A DNA stretch of 64,000 nt from Streptomyces tendae. Lineage in GTDB: Bacteria > Actinomycetota > Actinomycetes > Streptomycetales > Streptomycetaceae. Position numbers and translations under genes: made by a program. The notes beneath the pieces are model-generated. The model saw only the letters and a program-made list of their open reading frames with translations, had not been told where the DNA came from and searched no databases. The stretch's first letter is position 1. Each line of letters starts with the position of its first letter. Below, in pieces: positions 44,306 through 60,855 of this stretch. The stretch lies in the NCBI RefSeq assembly GCF_008632955.1, contig NZ_CP043959.1, positions 620,001 to 684,000 on the forward strand, read 5' to 3'.

Positions 44306-47300
44306 TTGGCCGCCTCGCGCAACGCCTCGACCGCGAATACGAACAACGGCGCCAGCACCGCCCCGCTGCGCATCTCCTTTGCAAAGATCAAGGAGCCCCT
44401 CGAGGTTCCGAACCTTCTCGCGCTGCAGACCGAGAGCTTTGACTGGCTGCTCGGCAACGACGCCTGGAAGGCTCGCGTCGAGGAGGCTCTCGAGAACGGG
44501 CACGACGTCCCCACCAAGTCCGGTCTGGAGGAGATCTTCGAAGAGATCTCCCCGATCGAGGACTTCTCCGGGTCGATGTCGCTGACCTTCCGCGACCACC
44601 GCTTCGAGCCGCCGAAGAACTCCATCGACGAGTGCAAGGACCGCGACTTCACGTACGCCGCCCCGCTCTTCGTCACGGCCGAGTTCACCAACAACGAGAC
44701 CGGCGAGATCAAGTCCCAGACCGTCTTCATGGGCGACTTCCCGCTCATGACGAACAAGGGCACCTTCGTCATCAACGGCACCGAGCGTGTCGTGGTGTCC
44801 CAGCTGGTCCGCTCGCCCGGCGTCTACTTCGACTCCTCCATCGACAAGACGTCCGACAAGGACATCTTCTCCGCCAAGATCATCCCGTCCCGGGGTGCCT
44901 GGCTGGAGATGGAGATCGACAAGCGCGACATGGTCGGTGTGCGCATCGACCGCAAGCGCAAGCAGTCCGTCACCGTCCTCCTGAAGGCGCTCGGCTGGAC
45001 CACCGAGCAGATCCTCGAGGAGTTCGGCGAGTACGAGTCCATGCGCGCCACCCTGGAGAAGGACCACACCCAGGGCCAGGACGACGCGCTGCTCGACATC
45101 TACCGCAAGCTGCGTCCGGGCGAGCCCCCCACCCGTGAGGCCGCGCAGACGCTGCTCGAGAACCTCTACTTCAACCCCAAGCGCTACGACCTGGCCAAGG
45201 TCGGCCGCTACAAGGTCAACAAGAAGCTCGGCGGCGACCAGCCGCTCGACGCCGGCGTGCTCACCACCGACGACATCATCGCCACGATCAAGTACCTGGT
45301 GAAGCTGCACGCCGGTGAGACCGAGACGGTCGGCGAGTCGGGCCGCTCGATCATCGTCGAGACCGACGACATCGACCACTTCGGCAACCGCCGCATCCGC
45401 AACGTCGGCGAGCTGATCCAGAACCAGGTCCGTACGGGTCTCGCCCGTATGGAGCGCGTCGTGCGCGAGCGCATGACCACCCAGGACGTCGAGGCGATCA
45501 CGCCGCAGACCCTGATCAACATCCGGCCGGTCGTCGCCTCCATCAAGGAGTTCTTCGGCACCAGCCAGCTGTCTCAGTTCATGGACCAGAACAACCCGCT
45601 GTCGGGGCTGACGCACAAGCGTCGTCTGAACGCCCTCGGCCCGGGTGGTCTCTCCCGTGAGCGGGCCGGCTTCGAGGTCCGTGACGTGCACCCCTCGCAC
45701 TACGGCCGCATGTGCCCGATCGAGACCCCTGAAGGCCCGAACATCGGTCTGATCGGTTCGCTCGCCTCCTACGGGCGGATCAACCCGTTCGGCTTCATCG
45801 AGACGCCGTACCGCAAGGTCGTGGACGGCCAGGTCACCGACGAGGTGGACTACCTGACCGCCGACGAGGAGGACCGCTTCGTCATCGCCCAGGCCAACGC
45901 GCCGCTGAGCGACGACATGCGCTTCGTCGAGAACCGCATCCTGGTCCGCCGCCGCGGCGGCGAGGTCGACTACGTCCCCGGCGACGAGGTCGACTACATG
46001 GACGTCTCGCCGCGCCAGATGGTGTCGGTCGCGACCGCCATGATCCCGTTCCTCGAGCACGACGACGCCAACCGTGCCCTCATGGGCGCGAACATGATGC
46101 GGCAGGCCGTGCCGCTGATCAAGTCCGAGGCCCCGCTCGTCGGCACCGGCATGGAGTACCGCTCCGCCGTCGACGCCGGTGACGTGGTCAAGGCGGAGAA
46201 GGCGGGTGTGGTCCAGGAGGTCTCCGCGGACTACATCACCACGACCAACGACGACGGCACGTACATCACGTACCGCCTGGCCAAGTTCTCCCGCTCCAAC
46301 CAGGGCACCTCGGTCAACCAGAAGGTCATCGTCTCCGAGGGTGACCGGATCGTCGAGGGCCAGGTCCTCGCCGACGGCCCGGCCACCGAGAACGGCGAGA
46401 TGGCGCTCGGCAAGAACCTGCTGGTCGCGTTCATGCCGTGGGAGGGTCACAACTACGAGGACGCGATCATCCTGTCGCAGCGCCTCGTGCAGGACGACGT
46501 CCTCTCCTCGATCCACATCGAGGAGCACGAGGTCGACGCCCGTGACACCAAGCTCGGCCCCGAGGAGATCACCCGGGACATCCCGAACGTCTCCGAGGAG
46601 GTCCTCGCCGACCTCGACGAGCGCGGCATCATCCGTATCGGTGCCGAGGTCGTCGCCGGTGACATCCTCGTCGGCAAGGTCACGCCCAAGGGTGAGACCG
46701 AGCTGACCCCGGAGGAGCGCCTGCTCCGCGCGATCTTCGGTGAGAAGGCCCGTGAGGTCCGTGACACCTCGCTGAAGGTGCCGCACGGCGAGATCGGCAA
46801 GGTCATCGGCGTCCGCGTCTTCGACCGCGAGGAGGGCGACGAGCTTCCCCCCGGTGTGAACCAGCTGGTGCGCGTCTACGTCGCGCAGAAGCGCAAGATC
46901 ACCGACGGTGACAAGCTCGCCGGCCGTCACGGCAACAAGGGCGTCATCTCCAAGATCCTGCCCATCGAGGACATGCCGTTCCTCGAGGACGGGACCCCGG
47001 TCGACATCATCCTCAACCCGCTCGGCGTGCCGTCCCGAATGAACCCGGGACAGGTGCTGGAGATCCACCTCGGCTGGCTCGCCAGCCGCGGCTGGGACGT
47101 CTCCGGTCTCGCCGAGGAGTGGGCCGAGCGGCTCCAGGTCATCGGCGCCGACAAGGTCGAGCCCGGCACCAACGTCGCCACCCCGGTCTTCGACGGTGCG
47201 CGTGAGGACGAGCTCGCGGGTCTGCTGCAGCACACCATCCCGAACCGCGACGGAGAGCGCATGGTGCTCCCGACCGGTAAGGCGCGGCTGTACGACGGCC

Positions 47301-47791
47301 GCTCCGGTGAGCCGTTCCCCGAGCCGATCTCGGTCGGTTACATGTACATCCTGAAGCTCCACCACCTGGTCGACGACAAGCTGCACGCCCGGTCGACCGG
47401 TCCGTACTCCATGATCACCCAGCAGCCGCTGGGTGGTAAGGCTCAGTTCGGTGGCCAGCGGTTCGGCGAGATGGAGGTGTGGGCACTCGAGGCGTACGGG
47501 GCCGCCTACGCGCTCCAGGAGCTGCTGACCATCAAGTCCGACGACGTCACCGGCCGCGTGAAGGTCTACGAGGCCATCGTCAAGGGCGAGAACATCCCCG
47601 AGCCCGGCATCCCCGAGTCCTTCAAGGTCCTCATCAAGGAGATGCAGTCCCTGTGCCTGAACGTGGAGGTGCTGTCCTCGGACGGCATGTCCATCGAGAT
47701 GCGCGACACCGACGAGGACGTCTTCCGCGCAGCGGAGGAGCTTGGCATCGACCTGTCCCGGCGCGAGCCGAGCAGCGTCGAAGAGGTCTGA
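44306..47791 (+). CDS. rpoB: RNA polymerase beta subunit
   Basis: 1161 residues. The TTG start ([13 protein letters not shown], with AAGGA upstream) is chosen because it gives the length and N-terminus expected for Streptomyces RpoB; an upstream GTG at 44276 would add ten residues. The rifampicin pocket reads wild type ([22 protein letters not shown] and [14 protein letters not shown]), predicting sensitivity. Other hallmarks: [24 protein letters not shown] and [16 protein letters not shown] region. Co-transcribed with rpoC, 94 bp downstream. Confidence 0.97.
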   Translation: MAASRNASTANTNNGASTAPLRISFAKIKEPLEVPNLLALQTESFDWLLGNDAWKARVEEALENGHDVPTKSGLEEIFEEISPIEDFSGSMSLTFRDHRFEPPKNSIDECKDRDFTYAAPLFVTAEFTNNETGEIKSQTVFMGDFPLMTNKGTFVINGTERVVVSQLVRSPGVYFDSSIDKTSDKDIFSAKIIPSRGAWLEMEIDKRDMVGVRIDRKRKQSVTVLLKALGWTTEQILEEFGEYESMRATLEKDHTQGQDDALLDIYRKLRPGEPPTREAAQTLLENLYFNPKRYDLAKVGRYKVNKKLGGDQPLDAGVLTTDDIIATIKYLVKLHAGETETVGESGRSIIVETDDIDHFGNRRIRNVGELIQNQVRTGLARMERVVRERMTTQDVEAITPQTLINIRPVVASIKEFFGTSQLSQFMDQNNPLSGLTHKRRLNALGPGGLSRERAGFEVRDVHPSHYGRMCPIETPEGPNIGLIGSLASYGRINPFGFIETPYRKVVDGQVTDEVDYLTADEEDRFVIAQANAPLSDDMRFVENRILVRRRGGEVDYVPGDEVDYMDVSPRQMVSVATAMIPFLEHDDANRALMGANMMRQAVPLIKSEAPLVGTGMEYRSAVDAGDVVKAEKAGVVQEVSADYITTTNDDGTYITYRLAKFSRSNQGTSVNQKVIVSEGDRIVEGQVLADGPATENGEMALGKNLLVAFMPWEGHNYEDAIILSQRLVQDDVLSSIHIEEHEVDARDTKLGPEEITRDIPNVSEEVLADLDERGIIRIGAEVVAGDILVGKVTPKGETELTPEERLLRAIFGEKAREVRDTSLKVPHGEIGKVIGVRVFDREEGDELPPGVNQLVRVYVAQKRKITDGDKLAGRHGNKGVISKILPIEDMPFLEDGTPVDIILNPLGVPSRMNPGQVLEIHLGWLASRGWDVSGLAEEWAERLQVIGADKVEPGTNVATPVFDGAREDELAGLLQHTIPNRDGERMVLPTGKARLYDGRSGEPFPEPISVGYMYILKLHHLVDDKLHARSTGPYSMITQQPLGGKAQFGGQRFGEMEVWALEAYGAAYALQELLTIKSDDVTGRVKVYEAIVKGENIPEPGIPESFKVLIKEMQSLCLNVEVLSSDGMSIEMRDTDEDVFRAAEELGIDLSRREPSSVEEV

Positions 47792-47885
47792 CGGGAGTCC
47801 GGCGGCCTTCCCCGTGAAGGCCGCCGGCCCCAGGACCCCCGTTTCAGACCCCATGACTTACAACCCTGAGAGGGATTGACGCATA

Positions 47886-51797
<3,912 letters not shown>

Positions 51798-51811
51798 GCG
51801 AGTCGCCTGAA

Positions 51812-51850
51812 CCGAAGGGCGGTCACCCCGTGCGGGTGGCCGCCCTTCGG
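51812..51850 (+). terminator. Terminator of rpoBC
   Basis: Outer 11-bp stem (51812-51822 with 51840-51850) extended by TCACCC/GGGTGG around a five-base loop. Confidence 0.9.
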
Positions 51851-51966
51851 CGTGTCCGCATCCCCCGCAGCGGGGGCCTCCGTGGAACCGAAGGGCCCGC
51901 GCGGTGCGTTCAAGAGGGTGAAAACTCATACTGGGACGTGTCCGTCCCGGCCCTGGGGAGGCAGCC

Positions 51967-52500
51967 GTGTCGTATCCGACTCCGTGGCAGGGCAACCCCC
52001 TGCAGGGACCCGGTGCCCCGTCGATGCTGGCCTCCCACGCCGACCGGGAGCGGGCGGTGGACGTCCTGCGCGCCGGGTACGGCGAGGGCCGGCTGGACCA
52101 CCCGGAGTTCGAGAAGCGGGTGGCGCGCGCCTACTCGGCCCGCACGGTGGCCGAGCTGTCGCTGCTGGTGGCCGATCTGCCGCAGGGCCCGATGCCCCAG
52201 CCGCTGACGACCGTCCAGGGTCCGGTGCCCCCGACGTTCCTGCCCCGGCCGCAGCCCCGGACCAACGGCAAGGCACTCGCCTCCATGGTCTGTGGGGTGT
52301 TGTGCGTGGCCACCGGCGGCCTCACCGGGCTCCCGGCCGTGATCCTCGGGCACATGGCGCAGTCGGAGATACGCCGCACCGGCGAGAGCGGTGACGGCCT
52401 GGCGCTGACCGGGCTGGTGCTGGGCTGGCTCTCGCTGGCCGGCTGGCTGATCTTCCTGGGGCTGTTCGGACTGCTGGCCGTGGTGGCGACCTCGGGCTGA
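51967..52500 (+). CDS. DUF1707 and DUF4190 domain membrane protein
   Basis: 177 residues. Residues 20-75 (HADRERAVDVLRAGYGEGRLDHPEFEKRV) are the DUF1707 (SHOCT-like) domain common in actinobacterial membrane and regulatory proteins; residues 100-175 contain two transmembrane helices of DUF4190 with GHMAQSEIRRTGESGDGLAL between them. Function unknown. GTG with a GGGGAGG upstream. It lies alone between rpoC and rpsL. Confidence 0.85.
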   Translation: MSYPTPWQGNPLQGPGAPSMLASHADRERAVDVLRAGYGEGRLDHPEFEKRVARAYSARTVAELSLLVADLPQGPMPQPLTTVQGPVPPTFLPRPQPRTNGKALASMVCGVLCVATGGLTGLPAVILGHMAQSEIRRTGESGDGLALTGLVLGWLSLAGWLIFLGLFGLLAVVATSG

Positions 52501-52609
52501 CGGCATCGACCGGCGGCGTGCCGGCCGACGCACGGCGCGTACCAGCCGTTCCACGGCCCGCTGCGGGGGTGCGTCGCCGCGGGCGATCGTGGCCCGGGGG
52601 AGGGCGCGC

Positions 52610-52787
52610 GTGGGCGCGGGTGGTGCCCTTCCGGCGGGTCGGTGGGGGTTGGGCGCGCAGTTCCCCGCTTCCCTGCCCGGGGGGCGTCCCCTTGCGGGCA
52701 GTCGCGCCATGAGGGCACGGGTGGGCGCGGGTGGTGCCCTTCCGGCGGGTCGGTGGGGGTTGGGCGTGCAGTTCCCCGCTTCCCTGC
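52610..52787 (+). repeat. Two 67-bp direct repeats, one mismatch
   Basis: 52610-52676 and 52721-52787 are identical except one C/T. They include the core GGGCGCGCAGTTCCCCGC. A short inverted match (AGGGAACTGCGCGC) follows near 52853-52866. The core resembles a dispersed intergenic element I recall as frequent in Streptomyces genomes. Confidence 0.85.
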
Positions 52788-53074
52788 GGGGACGGGTCGT
52801 CCGCGGGGAGTCGTGCCGTCGGGCGGCGCGGGCGGGGGAGCCGCAGCGGGCCAGGGAACTGCGCGCTCAACCTCCTCCGGACCGGCAGACGGCCGCCCCG
52901 GTCGGAGCCCCGGCTCCGGCTACTCCCGGGCCCGCTGCGACGACGGCATGGCCGGCCGGCGGCCGGGTGGCGCGGGCGGCCCGGGACCGATTCAGAAGCC
53001 CCGCCGGGGGATGCACGGGAGGCGGCAGGAGGAACCGCAAGAAGTCGGGCGTGTCGAGCCTCGCTCCATTTGTT

Positions 53075-53103
53075 TTGACCGGAGTCCATGAGGTAGGTAC
53101 GCT
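53075..53103 (+). promoter_or_regulatory. Promoter of rpsL-rpsG-fusA
   Basis: TTGACC (53075-53080), 17 bp, TACGCT (53098-53103): strong housekeeping match, about 200 bp upstream of rpsL. Confidence 0.7.
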
Positions 53104-53300
53104 CAGTCCTTGTGCCTGGGGTGTGCCCTGGCCTTCGTGCGTGCCATCACACCGCACCGGGGGCCGCATAACGGCCACCGCGATTCAGCGCTTCCTTCTG
53201 CCTTGCGGTGGGAGTCCGCCGGATTCGACACACCCGACCGCGTGGGTCGGAGATGTTCCAGGTTAGCTGTACCCATCGGCACACAGAAACCGGAGAAGTA

Positions 53301-53672
53301 GTGCCTACGATCCAGCAGCTGGTCCGGAAGGGCCGGCAGGACAAGGTCGAGAAGAACAAGACGCCCGCACTCGAGGGTTCCCCTCAGCGTCGCGGCGTCT
53401 GCACGCGTGTGTTCACGACCACCCCGAAGAAGCCGAACTCGGCCCTGCGTAAGGTCGCGCGTGTGCGTCTGACCAGCGGGATCGAGGTCACCGCCTACAT
53501 TCCGGGTGAGGGACACAACCTGCAGGAGCACTCCATCGTGCTCGTGCGCGGCGGCCGTGTGAAGGACCTGCCGGGTGTTCGCTACAAGATCATCCGCGGC
53601 TCGCTCGACACCCAGGGTGTCAAGAACCGCAAGCAGGCTCGCAGCCGTTACGGCGCCAAGAAGGAGAAGTAA
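53301..53672 (+). CDS. rpsL: 30S ribosomal protein S12
   Basis: 123 residues, GTG start. The decoding-centre loops [14 protein letters not shown] and [12 protein letters not shown] carry Lys43 and Lys88, so no streptomycin-resistance substitution is present at these sites. It begins the str operon with rpsG two bases downstream and fusA. Confidence 0.97.
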   Translation: MPTIQQLVRKGRQDKVEKNKTPALEGSPQRRGVCTRVFTTTPKKPNSALRKVARVRLTSGIEVTAYIPGEGHNLQEHSIVLVRGGRVKDLPGVRYKIIRGSLDTQGVKNRKQARSRYGAKKEK

Positions 53673-53674
53673 GA

Positions 53675-54145
53675 ATGCCTCGTAAGGGCCCCGCCCCGAA
53701 GCGCCCGGTCATCATCGACCCGGTCTACGGTTCTCCTCTGGTGACCTCCCTGATCAACAAGGTGCTGCTGAACGGCAAGCGCTCCACCGCCGAGCGCATC
53801 GTGTACGGCGCCATGGAGGGCCTGCGCGAGAAGACCGGCAACGACCCGGTCATCACGCTGAAGCGCGCTCTTGAGAACATCAAGCCGACCCTCGAGGTCA
53901 AGTCCCGCCGTGTCGGTGGTGCCACCTACCAGGTCCCGGTCGAGGTCAAGCCCGGCCGTGCCAACACGCTGGCGCTGCGCTGGCTGGTCGGTTACTCCCG
54001 CGCCCGTCGCGAGAAGACCATGACCGAGCGTCTGCTGAACGAGCTCCTCGACGCCAGCAACGGCCTGGGTGCCGCTGTGAAGAAGCGTGAGGACACGCAC
54101 AAGATGGCCGAGTCCAACAAGGCCTTCGCGCACTACCGCTGGTAG
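53675..54145 (+). CDS. rpsG: 30S ribosomal protein S7
   Basis: 156 residues. [11 protein letters not shown] start, typical helices ([21 protein letters not shown]) and the C-terminal [15 protein letters not shown]. Nucleates the 30S head and contacts the E-site tRNA. AAGGAGAAGTAAGA precedes the ATG. Followed by fusA after 39 bp. Confidence 0.97.
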   Translation: MPRKGPAPKRPVIIDPVYGSPLVTSLINKVLLNGKRSTAERIVYGAMEGLREKTGNDPVITLKRALENIKPTLEVKSRRVGGATYQVPVEVKPGRANTLALRWLVGYSRARREKTMTERLLNELLDASNGLGAAVKKREDTHKMAESNKAFAHYRW

Positions 54146-54184
54146 TCGCAGACCCCATCGAGACCGAGAGAAGACTGAAGCCTT

Positions 54185-56311
<2,127 letters not shown>

Positions 56312-56350
56312 GGGGCTCCGTTTAACGGACTCCGTATCAACGCTTTAGGC

Positions 56351-56379
56351 TTGACCCCGGAGCCTGCAAGTGGGCATTC
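56351..56379 (+). promoter_or_regulatory. Possible tuf promoter between fusA and tuf
   Basis: TTGACC followed 17 bp later by GCATTC. The -35 is good, the -10 poor. A separate tuf1 promoter in this gap is known from other Streptomyces, which is the main reason to mention it. Confidence 0.35.
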
Positions 56380-56481
56380 CGCCGTCACACCGACGGAATG
56401 TCCCGGGCCCGGGTTTCCCAGCAAAGATCACCTGGCGCCGATGAAGTAAGGCGTACAGAACCACTCCACAGGAGGACCCCA

Positions 56482-57675
56482 GTGGCGAAGGCGAAGTTCG
56501 AGCGGACTAAGCCGCACGTCAACATCGGCACCATCGGTCACATCGACCACGGTAAGACGACCCTCACGGCCGCCATTACCAAGGTGCTGCACGACGCGTA
56601 CCCGGACCTGAACGAGGCCTCGGCCTTCGACCAGATCGACAAGGCTCCCGAAGAGCGCCAGCGCGGTATCACCATCTCCATCGCGCACGTCGAGTACCAG
56701 ACGGAGACGCGTCACTACGCCCACGTCGACTGCCCCGGTCACGCGGACTACATCAAGAACATGATCACGGGTGCGGCGCAGATGGACGGCGCCATCCTCG
56801 TGGTCGCGGCCACCGACGGCCCGATGCCGCAGACCAAGGAGCACGTGCTCCTGGCCCGCCAGGTCGGCGTTCCGTACATCGTCGTCGCCCTGAACAAGGC
56901 CGACATGGTGGACGACGAGGAGATCCTGGAGCTCGTCGAGCTCGAGGTGCGTGAGCTCCTCTCCGAGTACGAGTTCCCGGGCGACGACGTTCCGGTCGTC
57001 AAGGTCTCCGCTCTGAAGGCCCTCGAGGGCGACAAGGAGTGGGGCAACTCGGTCCTCGAGCTCATGAAGGCCGTGGACGAGTCCATCCCGGAGCCCGAGC
57101 GCGACGTCGACAAGCCGTTCCTGATGCCGATCGAGGACGTCTTCACCATCACCGGTCGCGGTACGGTCGTCACCGGCCGCATCGAGCGTGGTGTCCTCAA
57201 GGTCAACGAGACCGTCGACATCATCGGCATCAAGCAGGAGAAGACCTCCACCACGGTCACGGGCATCGAGATGTTCCGGAAGCTGCTGGACGAGGGTCAG
57301 GCCGGTGAGAACGTCGGTCTGCTGCTCCGCGGCATCAAGCGCGAGGACGTCGAGCGCGGCCAGGTCATCATCAAGCCCGGTTCGGTCACCCCGCACACCG
57401 AGTTCGAGGCCCAGGCCTACATCCTGTCGAAGGACGAGGGTGGCCGTCACACCCCCTTCTTCAACAACTACCGCCCGCAGTTCTACTTCCGTACGACGGA
57501 CGTGACCGGCGTCGTGACCCTCCCCGAGGGCACCGAGATGGTCATGCCGGGTGACAACACCGAGATGAAGGTGGAGCTCATCCAGCCCGTCGCCATGGAG
57601 GAGGGCCTGAAGTTCGCCATCCGTGAGGGTGGCCGGACCGTGGGCGCCGGCCAGGTCACCAAGATCAACAAGTGA
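56482..57675 (+). CDS. tuf: Elongation factor Tu
   Basis: 397 residues, GTG with AGGAGGAC upstream. GTPase motifs [38 protein letters not shown]; complete domains II and III, ending [10 protein letters not shown]. Delivers aminoacyl-tRNA. The sequence is the standard Tu1-type; no kirromycin-resistance reading can be made without alignment. Confidence 0.97.
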   Translation: MAKAKFERTKPHVNIGTIGHIDHGKTTLTAAITKVLHDAYPDLNEASAFDQIDKAPEERQRGITISIAHVEYQTETRHYAHVDCPGHADYIKNMITGAAQMDGAILVVAATDGPMPQTKEHVLLARQVGVPYIVVALNKADMVDDEEILELVELEVRELLSEYEFPGDDVPVVKVSALKALEGDKEWGNSVLELMKAVDESIPEPERDVDKPFLMPIEDVFTITGRGTVVTGRIERGVLKVNETVDIIGIKQEKTSTTVTGIEMFRKLLDEGQAGENVGLLLRGIKREDVERGQVIIKPGSVTPHTEFEAQAYILSKDEGGRHTPFFNNYRPQFYFRTTDVTGVVTLPEGTEMVMPGDNTEMKVELIQPVAMEEGLKFAIREGGRTVGAGQVTKINK

Positions 57676-57720
57676 GCTTGTTGTTCTGACCTGGTAGCTC
57701 CTACCGCGAGCACCTGAAGG

Positions 57721-57748
57721 GGCCCGCACGACTTCGGTCGTGCGGGCC
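57721..57748 (+). terminator. Intrinsic terminator after tuf
   Basis: Perfect 12-bp stem GGCCCGCACGAC (57721-57732) with 57737-57748, UUCG-type tetraloop, then CTCTTCGTTTGT. The next 200 bp before the TetR gene hold nothing else that I can support. Confidence 0.93.
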
Positions 57749-57955
57749 TCTTCGTTTGTCACGGGAGCGGCTCCGAGCGTCGACGCGCGCCGGGCAGTTC
57801 GCTCGGTCGCGTGATCGGGCGGTATAACCGCCAGGCCCGCCAGGCGTATGCCAACGCGCCCTCGGGGCGCTGCCGTCGGTCGCCGTGTTGCCCGGCTGGA
57901 GGGGGCCCGGCACCGTGGCTCCCCGGAGAGGCGGGACCGTGTCCCTCGCCGGTCG

Positions 57956-58543
57956 TCAGTGCGTTCGGCGCAGGCCGTCGACCAGGGTGGCGGCGAGGCG
58001 GCGGGCGTCGTAGTCCGGGTCGGTCTCGGCGCCGATGCAGAGGTTGCCCACGCCGCGCATGAGAGTCAGGGCGCTGATGTCCACGCGGATCTCGCCGGCC
58101 GCGGAGGCGGCGTCGAGCAGCTGGGTGCAGACGGGGACGAGCCGGTCGAGGAAGTACGCGTGCAGGCCCTCGAAGCCCGACTGGTCGGAGCGCAGGACGG
58201 CGGCCAGGCCGTGCTTGGTGACCAGGAAGTCGACGAAGAGGTCGATCCACTGCCGCAGGGCGTCGTGCGGGGTGGGGGCGGACTTCAGCAGGGCGGGGCC
58301 GGCTTCGGCGCATGCCTCGACCTGATGCCGGTAGACGGCGATGATCAGATCCGCCCGGGTCGGGAAGTGCCGGTAGAGGGTGCCCAGACCCACGCCGGCC
58401 CGGGAGGCGATGTCACGCACCGGGGCGTCCACGCCCGACGCGACGAAGGCCGCGGCGGCCGCCTCCAGCAGCGTCTCCTTGTTGCGCCGGGCGTCCTTGC
58501 GCCGTGAGGGGCCGGCGCCCGCCCCGTCATCGCTCTGGTTCAC
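57956..58543 (-). CDS. TetR/AcrR-family regulator
   Basis: 195 residues. N-terminal helix-turn-helix [44 protein letters not shown] (read across residues 20-65) followed by an all-helical ligand domain. GTG start with AAGGAA upstream. Divergent from an aldo/keto reductase, and the 166-bp gap has two matched palindromes, so it most likely represses both itself and that gene in response to an unknown effector. Confidence 0.92.
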   Translation of the reverse strand: MNQSDDGAGAGPSRRKDARRNKETLLEAAAAAFVASGVDAPVRDIASRAGVGLGTLYRHFPTRADLIIAVYRHQVEACAEAGPALLKSAPTPHDALRQWIDLFVDFLVTKHGLAAVLRSDQSGFEGLHAYFLDRLVPVCTQLLDAASAAGEIRVDISALTLMRGVGNLCIGAETDPDYDARRLAATLVDGLRRTH

Positions 58544-58638
58544 CGCGTCGTTTCCTTCGTCACTCGCATGGCCACCGCATGGTCTCACGCCTGCCCGAAG
58601 GCCCTCACGCATGTCCGAAGGCATCCGGACTGGAAAAG

Positions 58639-58685
58639 CGGAACGGTGTTCCGTATTGTAGGAGGCGTACCGGAACGCTGTTCCG
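58639..58685. promoter_or_regulatory. Pair of TetR-type operators
   Basis: CGGAACggtGTTCCG (58639-58653) and CGGAACgctGTTCCG (58671-58685) are two perfect six-base-arm palindromes, centres 32 bp (about three helical turns) apart, in the divergent gap just upstream of the reductase ribosome site. Binding by the adjacent TetR is inferred. Confidence 0.8.
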
Positions 58686-58709
58686 ATTCTACTCGTGGGG
58701 AGACACGGC

Positions 58710-59732
58710 ATGCAGTACCGCACCCTCGGCCGCACCGGCGTCCAGATCAGCACCCTCGCGCTCGGCGCGATGAACTTCGGCGCCATCGGACGCACCACGC
58801 AGGAGGAGGCCACCGCCATCGTCGACGCGGCCCTGGAGGCCGGCGTCAACCTCGTCGACACCGCCGACATGTACGGCACAGGCGAGTCCGAGGAGATGGT
58901 CGGCAAGGCCATCGCCGGCCGCCGCGACGACATCGTGCTGGCCACGAAGGCGACCATGCCGATGGGGGAGGAGCGCAACCACCGCGGCAGCTCGCGGCGC
59001 TGGATCCACACCGCGCTGGACGACAGCCTGCGCCGTCTCGGCGTCGACCACGTGGACCTCTACCAGATGCACCGCTGGGACCCGACGACCAGTGACGAGG
59101 AGACCCTGTCGGCCCTCACCGACCTGCAGCGCGCGGGCAAGATCCGCTCCTTCGGCTCCTCGACCTTCCCCGCGTACCGCATCGTGCAGGCGCAGTGGGC
59201 CGCCCGTGAGCACCGGCTCAGCCGCTACGTGACCGAGCAGCCCAGCTACTCGATCCTGCAGCGCGGCATCGAGTCCCACGTCCTGCCCGTGACGGAGGAG
59301 TACGGCATGGGCGTGCTGGCGTGGAGCCCGCTGGCCTCGGGATGGCTGTCGGGGGCGGTGCGCCCGGGGCAGGACGTCGCCACCCACCGTTCGGCGATCC
59401 TGCCGGAGCGCTTCGACCTCTCGCTCCCGCACAACCAGGCCCGGTACGCCGCCGTCGAGCGGCTGGGCAAGGTCGCCGACGAGGCCGGGCTCACCCTGAT
59501 CCAGCTGGCGCTCGGGTTCGTCACCGCGCACCCCGCCGTGACGGCCGCGCTCATCGGCCCCAGGACGGTCCAGCACCTCCACTCGCAGCTCGCCGCCGCG
59601 GACACCGTGCTGTCGGCCGACGTCCTCGACGCGATAGACGAGATCGTCGCCCCCGGTACCGACCTGGCCCCCGGCGAGAAGTTCGACACCCCGCCCGCGC
59701 TGCTCGACGCCTCCCTGCGCCGCCGTCGCTGA
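58710..59732 (+). CDS. Aldo/keto reductase
   Basis: 340 residues of a TIM-barrel NADPH-dependent reductase. Catalytic tetrad: Asp in LVDTADMYG and Tyr of the same motif, Lys in VLATKATMP, His in DLYQMHRWDP. NADPH-binding C-terminal region AALIGPRTVQHLHSQL. YajO/Tas-like subgroup by length. ATG with GGGGAG upstream. Expected to be controlled by the divergent TetR; the next gene follows after 35 bp and may be co-transcribed. Confidence 0.92.
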   Translation: MQYRTLGRTGVQISTLALGAMNFGAIGRTTQEEATAIVDAALEAGVNLVDTADMYGTGESEEMVGKAIAGRRDDIVLATKATMPMGEERNHRGSSRRWIHTALDDSLRRLGVDHVDLYQMHRWDPTTSDEETLSALTDLQRAGKIRSFGSSTFPAYRIVQAQWAAREHRLSRYVTEQPSYSILQRGIESHVLPVTEEYGMGVLAWSPLASGWLSGAVRPGQDVATHRSAILPERFDLSLPHNQARYAAVERLGKVADEAGLTLIQLALGFVTAHPAVTAALIGPRTVQHLHSQLAAADTVLSADVLDAIDEIVAPGTDLAPGEKFDTPPALLDASLRRRR

Positions 59733-59767
59733 CCACCGCCACCCGAACCGGAAGGGGGCCCTGGCCC

Positions 59768-60721
59768 ATGCCCGACGTGACCCGACCACTCCACGCGACA
59801 CGTCTGCCCGACGCGACACGTCCGTCCGGCGCGATCCGTCCGGCCGCCCGGCCCGAGCGGCCCAGCTTCGGCATCATGACCGCGCCCTCGCAGGTCGGCT
59901 ACGACGACCTCGTCCGCGTCTGGCGTGAGGCGGACGAGGTGCCCGAGATCGAGCACGCCTGGCTGTTCGACCACCTCATGCCCATCTGGGGTGACCCCGA
60001 AGGGCCGGCGTTCGAGGGCTGGACGCTGCTGTCGGCCCTCGCGGCGCAGACCCGGCGGATGCGGCTGGGCGTCATGGTCACCAGCAACCGGTTCCGGCCG
60101 CCCGCCGTACTCGCCAAGATCGCGACGACCGTCGACATCGTCTCGGGCGGCCGGCTCGACTTCGGCATAGGCGTTGGCTCGCGTCCGCATCCGCCCGAGG
60201 CGTGGCGCGAGTATCCGGCACACGGGCTGCCGTTCCAGGAGCCGGCACAGGCGGTGGCGAGCCTCGCCGAGGCCTGCACGCTGATCAAGCGGCTGTGGAC
60301 GGAGGAGAAGCCCTTCGACTTCCACGGCGCACACCACCGGCTGACGGGGGCGTTCGGCAGCCCGAAGCCGGTGCAGCGCCCGCATCCGCCGATCCTCGTC
60401 GGCGGGCGGTCGTCCGCCACGCTGCGCGTGGTCGCCGAGCACGCCGATCTGTGGAACGTCCCGGGCGGCGACCTCGCCGACGTGCTGCGCCGCAGCGCCC
60501 TGCTCGACCGGTACTGCGCCGACATCGGCCGCGATCCCGCGTCGATCGTCCGGTCGATCCACCTCCCCGTCGACACCGGCCGGCCCGACGCCGTGCGGCA
60601 GGCGGTGGGGGAGGCGCTGGAGGCGGGGTTCTCGCACGTCGTCCTGGGACTGCCGGCGCCGTTCCCCGAGGGAATCGCCCGGTGGGTGGCGGAGGAGGTG
60701 ATCCGTCCGTCGGTGGGGTGA
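59768..60721 (+). CDS. LLM-class flavin/F420-dependent oxidoreductase
   Basis: 317 residues of a luciferase-like TIM barrel. IEHAWLFDHLMPIWGDPEG, RMRLGVMVTSNRFRPPAVLAK and SGGRLDFGIGVGSRP are typical of the F420-using subgroup in actinobacteria. The first 32 residues are a Pro/Arg/Thr-rich leader with repeated xATRP motifs that precedes the first barrel strand (FGIMTAPSQ) and could reflect a later true start, though AAGGGGG supports the ATG used. Substrate unknown. Confidence 0.88.
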   Translation: MPDVTRPLHATRLPDATRPSGAIRPAARPERPSFGIMTAPSQVGYDDLVRVWREADEVPEIEHAWLFDHLMPIWGDPEGPAFEGWTLLSALAAQTRRMRLGVMVTSNRFRPPAVLAKIATTVDIVSGGRLDFGIGVGSRPHPPEAWREYPAHGLPFQEPAQAVASLAEACTLIKRLWTEEKPFDFHGAHHRLTGAFGSPKPVQRPHPPILVGGRSSATLRVVAEHADLWNVPGGDLADVLRRSALLDRYCADIGRDPASIVRSIHLPVDTGRPDAVRQAVGEALEAGFSHVVLGLPAPFPEGIARWVAEEVIRPSVG

Positions 60722-60800
60722 GGGCAACCGGAAAACCCGGCGCGTGCACGGGTATTGACGCGCCGCTCGGCCGGATCGTACCGTCCGCCCATCCCTAATG

Positions 60801-60826
60801 TTTCGGATACAGCTTCGAAACATTCG
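60801..60826 (+). promoter_or_regulatory. Possible xylanase operator
   Basis: TTTCG (60801-60805) and CGAAA (60816-60820) are inverted, and CGAAACATTCG (60816-60826) is a palindrome of arms CGAA/TTCG, 30-40 bp before the xylanase gene. Actinomycete xylanase genes are known to carry CGAAA-N-TTTCG-type operators for LacI-type repressors. Confidence 0.5.
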
Positions 60827-60855
60827 AGAATGACGACGGGAATGAGAGCCCCCGC

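Larger units (their letters stand above)
52501..53300 (+). other. 800-bp intergenic region before rpsL
   Basis: No open frame here has coding-like composition that I would defend. It holds a pair of 67-bp direct repeats, an inverted remnant of the same element, and the rpsL promoter with a leader of about 190 bases. The G-richness of the plus strand over the first 400 bp is marked. Confidence 0.6.

Noticed and set aside
44120..47854. 1,244-residue open frame antisense to rpoB
   Set aside because: High-GC codon usage leaves the opposite strand open. The plus strand codes a full RpoB with all motifs; the antisense protein is Val/Leu/Asp-Arg repetitive and matches nothing.
53208..53300. Longer S12 from an upstream ATG
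   Set aside because: The extension is not part of S12, and the GTG giving [11 protein letters not shown] is the universal N-terminus.
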